In this document: piece after piece, positions 46,621-57,254 of the stretch
Position numbering within the stretch: position 1 is the first letter of the stretch
Layout: the number at the start of each line of letters is the position of its first letter
From: Hirundichthys speculiger
Taxonomy: Eukaryota > Chordata > Actinopteri > Beloniformes > Exocoetidae
Reading direction: 5' to 3'
DNA: 64,000 nucleotides
Assembly (NCBI GenBank): GCA_018398805.1
Contig: JAGFBZ010000328.1
Coordinates: 601,001 to 665,000, forward strand
Program-made: the position numbers and the translations under genes
Notes under the pieces: model-generated
Seen by the model: the letters and a program-made list of their open reading frames with translations, nothing else
Databases searched by the model: none
Told to the model about the DNA's origin: nothing

Positions 46621-48157
46621 GTAAGCGCAGCTACTCTTTGAGCTGTTTTATTTGTGCTTTGCGTCGGTGAAATTGAACCAACATCCCCGCAATCGCACAT
46701 CAACTCAGTTTGGGTAGTTAAACGCGCCGCGGCTCATCCACGGAACAAAAAAAGCTGCAGACATGTGAGTGATTCCTTCATTCCTCTGGAAGAACCAGCT
46801 GAGGCAACTCTTTCCAACAGTGTGATGAAATGCGCCCTTGACGGCGTTGTAACGCAACTCTTGTGTGATCCGTCACAGCTTGGAAGACTAGAAATAACGA
46901 GAAAAGCCTTCAGATATTCTCACTTCACTGGAATACTGAATAAGAAGTCGTTTGTGTCGGTCTGAGCTTTTCATTGGCGCGCAGCGAATGATGTGCCAAA
47001 AAGATTTCCAGCAAGTTGGTCTGAGCTGATGTTTTTACACATTTATGACAGTAATGAATGCTCTAGATCACGCGGACACCTGCCGGATTTGATTCAAAAT
47101 GTAAGAGTTGTGTCACATCTGTGCGCGCGGGGCTACAGAAAGATGTTGCGCGCGAGAGCGCGAGCGGTCTGACGGCTCAATCAGGTGCGACACGACTCCT
47201 TTTGTTTGCACACAGAGTGTATCAGCAGTACTGTAGGAGGGGAACGGATTTCTGTGGGAAGGGATTAGAGAAGAGTCTGAGAGGATAAAAACAAAAAAAA
47301 AAAAAAGGAACGAGGGATCACAGGAGCGACCTTTCCCCAGATAGGAGACACAACACGGCTGTTTTTGTCTTTTTTGTGTGTGTGTCTGGGTTACATCACT
47401 TATATTTGGCACTGCTGTCTCAATAATCCCATACGAGCTGTAACTGCGTCAGATACGCATCTCTCGTGCAAACAAGTGGCGCGAACGTGGACCGGGATGA
47501 ACTTCAGCCGCTCCTCAGACTCTTGAAGGCGCGCGCCTCATGAGCGACGGAGATCACTCATTTTCCATTCTCAGCATGTAAAACATTGTCTCAGTCTGGT
47601 CACAAACAGGCCCCGCGAATTCCAGGAAAGCTTTTCACTTTCAGATTAGATAAAAAATAAATAAATAAATACATAAAAATATGAAAAAAAAAACAAAAAG
47701 CCCTACCTTTCACTACTTTGGGCATATCTAACTCACTTTAGTGCACCGAGTCCTCTTATCAGCATTCGGCTGGAAACACCTGCTTGGGAATAATCAAATT
47801 ACGCTCCAAGGAGTCCACTTCCACAGCAACACAGGAGCTGCTGTGCAGGAAAAAATAAAAAAGAGCATTCAGGGCACGCGGCTGCCGACCACTCAGGTAC
47901 AGATAACTGCATTAAAGGGGATAAATAAAGAGACGTGCAGCATTCCTGCGGATGTTAGGTGACAAATGCAACCGCGCCGAGCCGGGTGCAAATCAGAGGA
48001 TGATTCCTGAGATGTGACGACAGGAAGCGGTAGATGTTCTGCCCAGATAACGTGCAGATCTCCGTTTTTTCACACATGAATGATGTCATTTTGTGTACTG
48101 GAGTGTTTTTTTTTTTATACAAACAGGTGTTGCAGATGTTCAGAGCTGCCCTTGAAC
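46621..48157. other. Probable first-intron sequence
   Basis: No gene or shared repeat recognised. 47120-47200 is a second CG-rich patch (GTGCGCGCGGGG, GCGCGCGAGAGCGCGAGCGG). Simple AAAT units at 47648-47675. Confidence 0.4.
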
Positions 48158-48217
48158 GATGACAGTCATGTGGAAGGACACTGTCGCGATGCCTGTCTGC
48201 ATCACGCTGCTCCTAAT
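48158..48217 (-). repeat. Inverted flank duplicate, arm 1
   Basis: Read in reverse complement, CTAATTAGGAGCAGCGTGAT..CAGACA...TGACTGTCATC matches 51608-51642 except for a 24-bp stretch absent from the other arm. The match continues into the F3 element end on both sides. See arm 2. Confidence 0.8.
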
Positions 48218-48500
48218 TAGGGGTGTGAAAAAAAATCGATTAGGCAATATATCGCGATTTTCGGCCGCCCACTAAATAGGTTGTTTTGAAGCAAATAGTT
48301 TTGACTCAATTCGTCCCCTGAATGATCAATATCATCTGATGAACATATACAGCAACTTGATTTTTCATCTCAACTTTTAATTTTGATATTAACTGGGTAG
48401 AATATTACAATATATCGCGATATCATGATAATACCGCACCGTGAGCCAAGTATCATGATACATTTTGTATTGTGAGGTCCTTGCCAATACTCACCCCAGC

Positions 48501-49127
48501 CATGATACGATATTATTGTATCGTGACCCAAGTATCATGATACATATCGCAATACGATATGCATCATGATATATCGTATTGCGAGGTCCTTGCCAATACT
48601 CACCCCTACCCATGATATGATATTATTGTATCGTGACCCAAGTATCATGATACATATCACAATACAATATGTATCATGATACATATCGTATTGCAAGGGT
48701 GTATCATGATACATATCGTATTGCGAGGTCCTTGCCCAACTCTCCACTAGCATGATACGATATTATTGTATCATGACCCAAGTATCATGATACATATCGC
48801 AATATGATATGTATCATGATACATATCGTATTGGAGGTCCTTGCCAATACTCACCCCACCCATGATATGATATTATTGTATCGTGACCCAAGTATCATGA
48901 TACATATCGCAATTCGATATGTATCATGATACATATCGTATTGCGAGGTCCTTGCCAATACTCACCCCTACCCATGATACGATATTATTGTATCGTGACC
49001 CAAGTATCATGATACATATCGTTTTGCGAGGTCCTTGCCAATACTCACCCCTAGCCATGATACGATATTATTGTATCGTGATCCAAGTATCATGATACAT
49101 ATCGCAATATGATATGTATCATGATAC
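48501..49127 (-). repeat. 110-bp tandem array made of the F3 terminus
   Basis: Units start at about 48501, 48611, 48751, 48861, 48972 and 49056 with CATGATACGATATTATTGTA. Each is rich in GTATCATGATAC palindromes and ends with GTCCTTGCCAATACTCACCC, the terminal inverted repeat of F3. The 140-bp unit at 48611 has an extra piece and the 48972 unit is short. Array members differ by few bases, so the expansion looks young. Confidence 0.9.
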
Positions 49128-49596
49128 CAGGCATGGACTGGCCATCGGGCGTACCGGGCAATGCCCGGTGGGCCGACGCACATCTGTGGGCCGGCCCAGG
49201 TCTGTCATAAAAAAAAAAAAAAAAAAAAGTATATAGTTTTTATTGACCGCGACGGTAACGGACTGGTAGTCGGCTCATAAAAATCTCCGAGAGGGGGGGG
49301 AACGACGACGACACACACTCAACAAACTCAAGAAAGAGACACTGACAGCTAATCAGACAAGCGCTCCAGTGCTGCGCTGATGTGAACGCAGTATGAACGT
49401 TATTTTCTGCTGAAGGGAGGGGGTGGAGGCGGGGCGGGGCCTTGCGAAGACACGAAGTGGCCCATTGGTTGATTTTCTTGACGGACATTGGGCTAGTCCA
49501 ATGAAATTTCTCAGCTCTCGTTGGCCCGCCCCTCCCATCCCTCCTGACCAAATTTTGCCGTTTGGCCTGACCGGAGAGTGTGGTGGCTCGTGGATG

Positions 49597-49913
49597 AGTA
49601 TGGAAATGGAGAAAAAAGCACAAAAGCGAAAGGGAGGAGCAGAAAAGCTCAGAGAACGGAGACAAAAAAAAAAAAATTAAAAGTGGATGCAGCAAAATGT
49701 GCCAAAATCACGGAAATGTTTTCAACCACAAGCTCGGGGGCGGGGGCCGCGGGGCCGTCGGCCGCGAGGCCGTCGAGTGAACAGGTGGTTGTCGGAGAAG
49801 AAGCGGACGAGGAGAGGGAGAAGGAGGAGGATGAGGAGGAGGATGAGGAGGAGGAGAGAGATGAGACCCAGCAGCAGGGCGAGATTGAGGTCAGAATAGC
49901 TATTTGGAGGTGA
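49597..49913 (+). pseudogene. hAT transposase N-terminus, ZMYM1/TTF-type, frameshifted
   Basis: One frame gives MEMEKKAQKRKGGAEKLRER up to an A run at 49664-49676. After a frame change it continues KVDAAKCAKITEMFSTTSSG, then a Glu/Asp-rich tract to the stop after IRIAIW-like residues at 49911-49913. KRKGGAEKLR...AAKC.K...MF is the opening block of fish hAT proteins with TTF/ZMYM-type fingers. The finger and catalytic domains are missing. The frameshift lies in a homopolymer, so it could be a sequencing or slippage error, but the deletion is real. Confidence 0.7.
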
Positions 49914-49920
49914 TCACCTG

Positions 49921-49956
49921 CGTGTGTGTGTGTGTGTGTGTGTGCGTGTGTGTGGT
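49921..49956. repeat. GT microsatellite
   Basis: About 16 GT units with two GC interruptions, inside the hAT. Confidence 0.95.
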
Positions 49957-50421
49957 TTAGTCTTTGTTGTCAAATAATGCTTTGAGTAGATTTGGTGTCC
50001 AATTTACAGTGTTAAGTGTGTTAAAATATTAGTGAAACATTGCTTTGCTGAAATGCATGATAAATAATTGGTAGACAGAAGTAACCACTTTCACTTTGAG
50101 ATGGGAATTGTGGCACTGTGGCCATCTCTCCCAAGAAGGTCTCTGTGAGTAGTGAAAGAGTGTATCAATTTTTTGTAACATGGTTACTCTCTTTCATGTA
50201 GGCTACTGCACTTTATTTTAATTTTTGAAACTTCACTATGTTTACAACAGGTTTACAACATGCAGCATGTGCTTCCGCATATCGTATAAATAACCGGCAT
50301 TTTTGATCCCCGGCATATGGTGGGCCGCCAGGGATCAAAAATGCCCGGGCCATTTTTTGGTCCCAGTCCAGCCCTGCATGATACATATCGTATGCGAAGT
50401 CCTTGCCAATACTCACCCCTA

Positions 50422-51232
50422 GAACTCAGTGCATCTCGCCGTGGGAGGAATTGCCGCCTGACATAAAGCCCCTTTATGAAAGCACAATAGTTTCATCTGA
50501 GATCGTCTGCGAAGGCCGCAGACAACAGCCAAACCACCGTGTGATTAGCATCCAGATGCTCAGATGTGGAAGCGAGCGTCCGACAGCTCATTGCATCTCA
50601 CAGTGCCACGATAACACAGGCGGGTGCACGCGGGGACGCGCACAAACACCTAACGGGCACACCTCAGTTAGAGCGGAATGATGCCAAAATGAGTCCATTG
50701 AGCGGGGGGGGGCGGCGAGAGATTGAAGAGCCCAAGGTAAAGTGTCTGGAGACTTCAAATAATCTCAAGTATTGATTCCATTTAAGGCCCAAGGCCCCTG
50801 ACGGACACGCTCTTAAAAACGCAGCACATCCGCGTGACTGATGGCTGCACTCCTGCTCACGGTAAAAGCCGCTGAATATCTATAAATAACGACTCACGCT
50901 ATTCAAACAAGAGCGGCAGACCCGACGACGTGATGACAGCTCAGTAGACGTACGCCGTAATTTACCGCAGAGCACTTAAGGCTTAACATTAAAATTACAT
51001 GGAGCTGGCCGACTCTCTGTGGCTACCTGTCGGCCCGCGATGACAGGAGAGGACCCGATTGGCTCTGGGCGCCTCAGGTGCTGCCCGGCTCCATGTAAAA
51101 CACCGAAAACAGATGCGTCTTTGAGCCAGGGATAAACGAATGTAAATCAGAGAGAGAGAGAAAAAGAAGCAACTTCTTCATCATGATGGTGAGTTAGTGG
51201 AACATTTGTTGTATTTTTCTTTGTCAGTAACA
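50422..51232. other. Single-copy-looking sequence
   Basis: No repeat sharing with the rest of the window. 50440-51120 is of mixed composition with motifs such as TTTACCGCAGAGCACTTAAG, and could be conserved non-coding DNA inside the putative intron. Inference only. Confidence 0.35.
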
Positions 51233-51241
51233 ATTAGGAAG

Positions 51242-51607
51242 TAGTGGTGAGTATTGGCAAGGACCTCGCAATACGATATGCATCATAATACTTGGGTCAC
51301 GATACAATATTATCACGATATATTACGATATTCTACCCAGTTAATATCAAAATTAAAAGTAGAGATGAAAAATTAAGTTGCTCAATATGTTCATCAGATG
51401 ATATTGATCATTCAGAGGACGAATTGAGTCAAAACTATTTACTTCAAAACAACCTATTTATTGTTTATTATTAGTGTTTTTGCACATTTAAGTAACCATT
51501 AATAACCAATAAAAAAAAATTGATATTTGGAGCTGAAAAATCAATATTTTATTGGGCGGCCGAAAATTGCGATATATTGCCGAATCGATTTTTTTTCCAC
51601 ACCCTTA
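51242..51607 (+). mobile_element. hAT-like family F3, compact copy, 366 bp
   Basis: The left end is TAGTGGTGAGTATTGGCAAG and the right is GATTTTTTTTCCACACCCTTA. Flanks ATTAGGAAG (51233-51241) and ATTAGGAG (51608-51615) differ by one inserted A, consistent with an 8-bp duplication. This copy shows that the TAGGGGTGAG and TAGGGGTGTG ends belong to one element. Confidence 0.85.
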
Positions 51608-51642
51608 ATTAGGAGCAGCGTGATACAGACATGACTGTCATC
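51608..51642 (+). repeat. Inverted flank duplicate, arm 2
   Basis: ATTAGGAGCAGCGTGATACA and TGACTGTCATC repeat, inverted, the flank at 48158-48217, 3.4 kb to the left. Both arms abut the same F3 end. Confidence 0.8.
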
Positions 51643-51847
51643 TAGGGGTGAGTATTTGCAAGGACCTCGCAATACGGTATGTATCATGATGTGGGTCACG
51701 ATGCGATCACACGATTATCGCAATATCGTGATATATTGCGATATTCTACCCAGTTAATATCAAAATTCATTAATTCCTTCATTCCTATTTATTGTTTATT
51801 ATTTGTGTTTTTGCACATTTAATTCTTGCAGCAATTGAATCATAGGA

Positions 51848-52201
51848 CAGCCATTCCCAAACTTCAGAATACCACGGTCCAATTTGAAATGTGAAAAATC
51901 TCCCACTGAAACCATCCAGGACTAGAAGCTATGTTCTGATATTAATGTAAGGGGTCAACAAATAAGGTGACACTTGTCATATTAAGTTAAGATAGCAGTA
52001 GAATAACACTTAACTGGTTTGTTTTGTTACTTCTTAATGTTTTTAAATCATGTTGTTAATATTTTACAGTAATTAAAAACATACTTAAAAAAGATCAAGG
52101 ATTTAAAACATATTTGTTTCATTTTAATGACCGCTCACAGCCCACCTGCAGTACCAAGACGGCCCACCAGGGGGCAGCGGCCCACACTTTGGGAATCACT
52201 G
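51848..52201 (+). mobile_element. hAT MITE family F1, copy 4, 354 bp
   Basis: Ends are CAGCCATTCCCAAACTTC and TTTGGGAATCACTG. Flanking 8-mers are TCATAGGA (51840-51847) and TCATAGGC (52202-52209), 7 of 8. It preserves the empty site for the TA-type MITE in F1 copy 3. Confidence 0.9.
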
Positions 52202-52209
52202 TCATAGGC

Positions 52210-52615
52210 AACTGGACTTAGATTTGTCTAGAAGACGTTTCGCCTCTTATCCAAGCGGCTTCATCAGTTCTCATCGCATCGGTCTGACTATTTCGCACTA
52301 GTCTGACAAACAGTGGAGTATGACTCAGGTTTTTAACTTCTGTGGAGGTGTACACCCACCACTTTCCAAAGACAATACTTCGTTAGTGGAGTTTGGCTGG
52401 ACCCTTTGTTTGGGTCAGGAGAGCCACACCAGTGAAAGGACAGTCGTTAGGGGTGAGTGGGGCCACTGGTGGACAACAGTCGTTAGCCATGAGGTGTGGT
52501 TACCAGTGGAACGACTGTTTTTGTGTTTCTTCGAGCAACTTGAGTTTAGTTTCGGGCAGTCCTTGTTATTCAGTCTCTTAGGTACAGTTGGAATTGACCT
52601 GGATAAGTGAGAATA
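52210..52615. repeat. Dispersed fish repeat fragment (retroelement-like)
   Basis: GAAGACGTTTCGCCTCTTAT followed by CCAAGCGGCTTCATCAGTTC is a stretch I know from a widespread fish repeat. The remainder to 52615 repeats GTCGTTAG and CCACTGG motifs. Class not established. Confidence 0.45.
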
Positions 52616-52758
52616 TCCACAGACTTGCAAATTTAATAAATAAACCCTAAAAAAAAATCGATATTAGGAGCTGAAAAATAATTATAAATCGCGATAAATC
52701 GAAGAAAATCGCGATAAATTGCCAAATAGATTTTTTTTTTTTTTTTCTCTTTTCACTC

Positions 52759-53817
52759 TCCTACTGAGTTCAGGCTCGTGCAGACCAGGCTCACCCCTGG
52801 CTCTCAGACAATCATCAGCAACACTCCTAAACATCTCGAATTAAAGTCTTGCAGTGATGGATGACTCTCAATCTCGTGGAGATATTGCACACGCTCCTCG
52901 TCTGAATGATGGGCGACTCCTCTCCACTCCACTTAGCAATTATTTATATGGATTCGTCTCGGCTCGTCTTGTCAGCCCTCAGATGTGGCGTTTCTTCCCC
53001 TCTGTGGTGGAAATACCTCGCAGAGGTAAAAAGCTGACATTTTCTCCGCAGCCTACTGATTCCCGGGTTTCTCTCTTTTTGTGGTAAAAACAAACGGAGA
53101 CGACGTCTCCCCGTGGCGTACGCGTGTTGTCTGAGGCAGCGGCGGTGAAATAGAAGCGGGAAGGATGCGGTTTCCTGATGCTGCCGCTTCACATGGAGGA
53201 TACAGCTGTTCTGCCCGATGAAAAGACAAAGCAGCGAGCTCTGAGTAAGATTACAGGTGAGGCAGGTCCTCCGGGACTCGACTGCGCGGCGTTTGAACGC
53301 TGATTATTCCTCAGATCAGAGCAGGGAGGATCATCATAGTACGTCCACAGTTGGAGGGCCCAAGTAGAAACGACAGCAGTTTGATTCAGTTAAGCTACTT
53401 GTTCATATTTTTCCTGCTTTTCAACTTCAACACATTTCAGTGTGCGATCGTGCCCTTTTGAAGATATTTAAAGCAAGTCGAGTCACTGTCTCCTCTCTGT
53501 TCGATTAAAGCGTACGTGAAGCACCGTCGGTGTATTTTCGGTTGCTTTTGATTTACGGTGAGAAGACGGTTGGTCGCAGACCTCCTCAGGTTGGCTCCAG
53601 CGGATGTTGCCGGTTATTTTTAAATGTTGCTGCACATGAAAGGGATCATAAGACCAGAGGGAGATAAAAAAGCAAAGAGGATCATTCATTGGATTCTCAA
53701 ACAAGCATTACTGAACAAATGCCCGGAGGAAAACAGCTCCTCACGTGCTTCCAGCTCTACTGGAATGATGTCATCCACCTGTGGGACTGGGACGGAGAGT
53801 CCACAGTTTTTTGCTGA
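52759..53817. other. Unassigned sequence
   Basis: No repeat shared in the window. The + frame 52854-53087 (77 codons) is unrecognised. 52950-53330 is moderately CG-rich. Confidence 0.35.
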
Positions 53818-53825
53818 ATATCAAG

Positions 53826-54652
53826 TAGTGCTGGGCGGTGTACTGGTTCATACCGAATACCGGTGTTTATTTTTCTTATGATATGAATTTTTCATATACC
53901 GTAATACCGGTGAGTATGTACCGTAGCGTACACAACGTTGGGAACGCCGCGCGATGGAACGTAAGTGCCGAAGAACATTGTTTGACAGGGGACTGTTTGC
54001 AGTTGCACTGGAGGCACAACACGCTACTAGTTTATGGTTAAACGATGATGGCTGCTAACAGAGAAAGTCCCGAAGTGGAAGCTCCAGAACGGCAACATGA
54101 GACTGAGGAACTTCTTCCTAAGCGAGGAGTCGTGTCTGTCGCGTGGAAGAACAAACTACAATAATCTGCAAATGTTACCGAGCTAAAGTTGTAGCCGCGG
54201 GAGGCTACACCAGCAATTTGCTACACTACATTGTTTACATTGTGTAGTTAATGTTGATTTTTTATAAAATATGTTTTTTCAAGTTGTTTGCAAAATTTGA
54301 AAAATAAAAGGGTTCTGTATTTTAACTGCAACTATCATTCATTCTGATTTCTTCACTTAATTAGAATAACGAGTGTCACCTCTTTGTAAATAGTATCATT
54401 TTGTGAGGCCATGCAAACCTGTATTAATTACTAGTGTAGATATGAATTTTTTTCTACTATATTCACTCCTCGTGACAGTAAAATAGGTCATTCTAAGCCA
54501 ATTTACTGCAGCAGTTCCTCTCTAAATGATTAGAAAATGTGGTTAACACCCAGTTGTGCCTTCAAAAAAAATAATACCGTGATATACCGTGAAACCGATA
54601 TAATTTTGAAAAATACCATGATATAAATTTTTGGTCATACCGCCCAGCACTA
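53826..54652 (+). mobile_element. hAT element family F6, 827 bp, BED-finger type
   Basis: The termini are TAGTGCTGGGCGGTGTAC and CATACCGCCCAGCACTA. ATATCAAG flanks both sides exactly (53818-53825, 54653-54660). Subterminal ATACCGGT and TACCGTGATA motifs occur at both ends. It holds the opening of a transposase gene (54045-54232) and then a 3' AT-rich region with AATAAA near 54303. Confidence 0.92.
54045..54232 (+). pseudogene. hAT transposase start with half a BED finger
   Basis: From ATG ATG at 54045 the frame reads MMAANRESPEVEAPERQ, then LLPKRGVVSVAWKNKL and a stop. A shifted frame continues EQTTIICKCYRAKVVAAGGY then TSNLLHY. KRG..SV.W and the C..C.........GG.TSNL.H block are the start of a BED finger in hAT transposases. 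The region between W and EQTT is shortened, and the second half of the finger (the final H..H) is gone. Confidence 0.75.
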
Positions 54653-54660
54653 ATATCAAG

Positions 54661-55208
54661 AGTAGAGAGGCTTTGACGAGTGTGGAAAAGTCTGTCCGCT
54701 GCACCGCTAATCAGCTGAAGCCGGGCGCCGTGCCGTCAGCGTTCAGTTTCAGACCGGACACAAAACGAGCTCGCCGAGCACCGGAGTGAAAGGTGAATTG
54801 ACTCCTACCCGTCCGGTTTAATCCACTCGCCGTCAGACGTAAGTACGGGTGACACGGGCAGCAGCCCGGGACGACACCTTTACCAGGGAGGCACAAGCAT
54901 TTTCTTTTATCGCCGGTTTTCACGTCACTTCAATTATGTCCCTGTGCTGATACTCTGCAGGCCGAAGACAGATGCGGGCGGCCTTGCAGACCTCTGGTTT
55001 GTTAAATATTTACCAGCTAGTTGATCTCCGAGACTGAAAACTGCCAACAGCTGTCAAAGTTGGAGGAGGATGCAGAGTTAAAAAAAACCCAACATTAATG
55101 AAGGCCACGTGTGCGCTGGTTTGTTTTAAGATGCAGAGTCCTGAAATTAAACAGATCTGCACGTGGAGGATGTGAACTCGAGTAACATGCATCCACACGT
55201 ACCCGCTG
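54661..55208. other. Unassigned sequence
   Basis: No gene or shared repeat recognised; mixed composition. Confidence 0.4.
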
Positions 55209-55216
55209 AAAACTAC

Positions 55217-56232
55217 TAGGGGTGTGAAAAAAAAAATCAATTTGGCGATATATCGCAATTTTCAGCCGCCCGATATAATATTGATTTTTCTCCGTAATGT
55301 TTTAAGCATGGCCCCTTTTTAAAAAGGTCCCAGCTCGGCCAGCCATGACCATTTACTTTGCGAAAACTCTCACTCGCGAAATGGACTTGGTACCCCTCCC
55401 ATTCACAGCCTTACCCACCGGTACAGAACGTACCGATGGGTCCAACCGGGATGACTAGGGGTGTGAAAAAAAATCGACTTGGCAATATATCACGATTTTC
55501 AGCCGCCCAATATAATATCGATTTTTCAGCTCCTAATATCGATTTTTTAGGAAAATTCATTCGTTCACTTAAATGTATTCAAAAACACTAATAATAAACA
55601 ATAAATAGGTTGTTTTGAATCAAATAGTTTTGACTCAATTTGTCCTCTAAATGATTGATATCATCTGATGGACATAAACAGCAACTTGATTTTTCATCTT
55701 TACTTTTACTTTTGATATTAACTGGGTAGAATATCGCAATATATCGTGATATCGCGGTTAGGGGTGTGAAAAAAAAATCGATTTGGCAATATATTGTGAT
55801 TTTTGGCCGCCCAATATAATATCGATTTTTCTGCACCTTAATCGATTATTTTAGGAAATTTTTATTCTATTTTACTTATTTATTAAATGTGCAGAAAATA
55901 CTAATAATAAACAAGAAATAGGTTTTTTTGAAGCAAATAGTTTTGACCCAATTTGTCCTCCGAATGATCAATATCATCTGATGAACATATACAGCAACTT
56001 GACTTTTCATCTCTACTTTTCATTTTGATATTAACTGGGTAGAATATCCCAATATATAGTGATATCGCGACATCGTGATAATATAGTATTGTGACCCAAG
56101 TATCATGATGCATATCGTATTGCGAGGTCCTTGCCAATACTCACCCCCAATCGTGATATTGTGATATCGTATCATGACCCAAGTATCGTGATACATATTG
56201 TATTGCGAGGTCCTTGCCAATACTCACCCCTA
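55217..56232 (-). mobile_element. hAT-like family F3, composite copy with multiple ends
   Basis: One exact duplication AAAACTAC (55209-55216, 56233-56240) bounds the whole 1016 bp. Inside there are three TAGGGGTGTGAAAAAAA ends (55217, 55456, about 55760) and two GCCAATACTCACCCC ends (about 56130-56150 and 56215-56232). Block H (55290-55457) lies between the first two left ends. No coding region. Confidence 0.88.
55290..55457 (+). repeat. Dispersed block H, copy 2
   Basis: It matches 36897-37058 from TCCGTAATG through GGGATGAC. Here it sits inside an F3 composite; in the other place it has no F3 next to it. Confidence 0.75.
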
Positions 56233-56240
56233 AAAACTAC

Positions 56241-57254
56241 GTTCGAAAAGAACCTTTGATTCATTAAATAACCCCTCTACACGTGCAGACATCCGTAGAG
56301 TTCATCGAATCGAGTTGGTGGCAGGCGGTTCACACTAACGCCACCGCGACAGACGCCGAGCCACGCTGCAAAACGCAAAGATGGCTGCTTGCTGTCCAGC
56401 AGGTTTAAAGTAACGGAGAAGGGTTACTTTTGTTGTTTTTGAGTTTCATGCTGTACTTCCACTCTGAAGGACGGATGAATCCCTCATGAGAAAGACTCAA
56501 AAGAGACTCCAGTGTTTGGTGGTCATCGATTCCAGTCGCGCCATCAATGCTGCTTGTCAGCAGGCGTGAGCACGTTTCACTGTTAAATCAACCGGAGGCG
56601 GAGGTAGACGAGGATGAGGGACGTTTCTTTTGGCAGCGCATCTGAACCGCTGCTTATTTAGCAGCTCTTTGTTGCGTGTCCGCGTTTGAAGATTACCTGG
56701 TAACAGGCGCTCACCGCTCACCAGTTTCAGAAAAAATACAGCCAATTAGGAGGCCGCGCCCATGTGCGCGTAATCACCGCGCTTTGCATCCGTGATGAAA
56801 TACTTTCGATCCAACCCTCTATCAATCATAGGGTGCCATCCCAACAATAAACAGTCACCACTGGCCGGGGCTCGACTCAATAACTTTAAACACGAGCTCG
56901 CCGGCACCCAACGGCAACGTGGGAAAGATTTCCTGTCACACAGGTGAATGACTATTAGTTCACTGACCCCAGAGGTAAAGGGAGATTGTAATGATTTCTA
57001 GAGAAGGATGCTCGGGGGGCTTTTCATTACAGGGGCCGGGCAGCGTTGGGGAAAACAAAAGTAGAAGGCTCCATTGTGGAGAACTGATGAAACCTTGCAG
57101 ATGACATCATGGCCATTAGTGTTTGCTTCTTCTAGCTTTACTGGGTCGATACAGTTTTTTTTCATGTGAGCTGGGGTATTCTAAACTTCAACAATGACAA
57201 GAACACCGCCCAGCCACGGTGCTATTTATGGAGCTTTATAGGTGATTGGCTGAT
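56241..57254. other. Unassigned sequence
   Basis: No gene or shared repeat recognised. 56820-57010 is mixed composition and could be regulatory. Confidence 0.35.

Larger units (their letters stand above)
49128..50376 (+). mobile_element. hAT element (CAGGCATGGACTGG terminus), 1249 bp
   Basis: It starts CAGGCATGGACTGGCCATC and ends GGTCCCAGTCCAGCCCTG. CATGATAC flanks it exactly (49120-49127, 50377-50384), and it lies inside the F3 terminal array. It keeps the first part of a transposase gene (49597-49913), then a GT tract and the 3' terminal region with TGGGCCGCC motifs. Confidence 0.92.
48218..50421 (-). mobile_element. hAT-like family F3, large copy with iterated end and nested hAT
   Basis: The end TAGGGGTGTGAAAAAAAATC starts at 48218 and the other end, GCCAATACTCACCCCTA, finishes at 50421. 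Between them come the F3 interior (48300-48430), a 110-bp tandem array (48501-49127) and a nested 1249-bp hAT. Flanking 8-mers CTCCTAAT and GAACTCAG do not match, unlike the F3 copy at 55217, so one end is probably rearranged. Confidence 0.75.
51643..52758 (+). mobile_element. hAT-like family F3, degraded and split copy
   Basis: The left end TAGGGGTGAGTATTTGCAAG is at 51643. The F3 interior runs to 51840 and the AAAAAAAAATCGATATTAGG block resumes at about 52650, ending in a T run near 52750. An F1 hAT MITE (51848-52201) and another dispersed fragment (52210-52615) separate the halves. Confidence 0.65.

Noticed and set aside
52854..53087. 77-codon + frame
   Set aside because: No domain, repeat or splice support.
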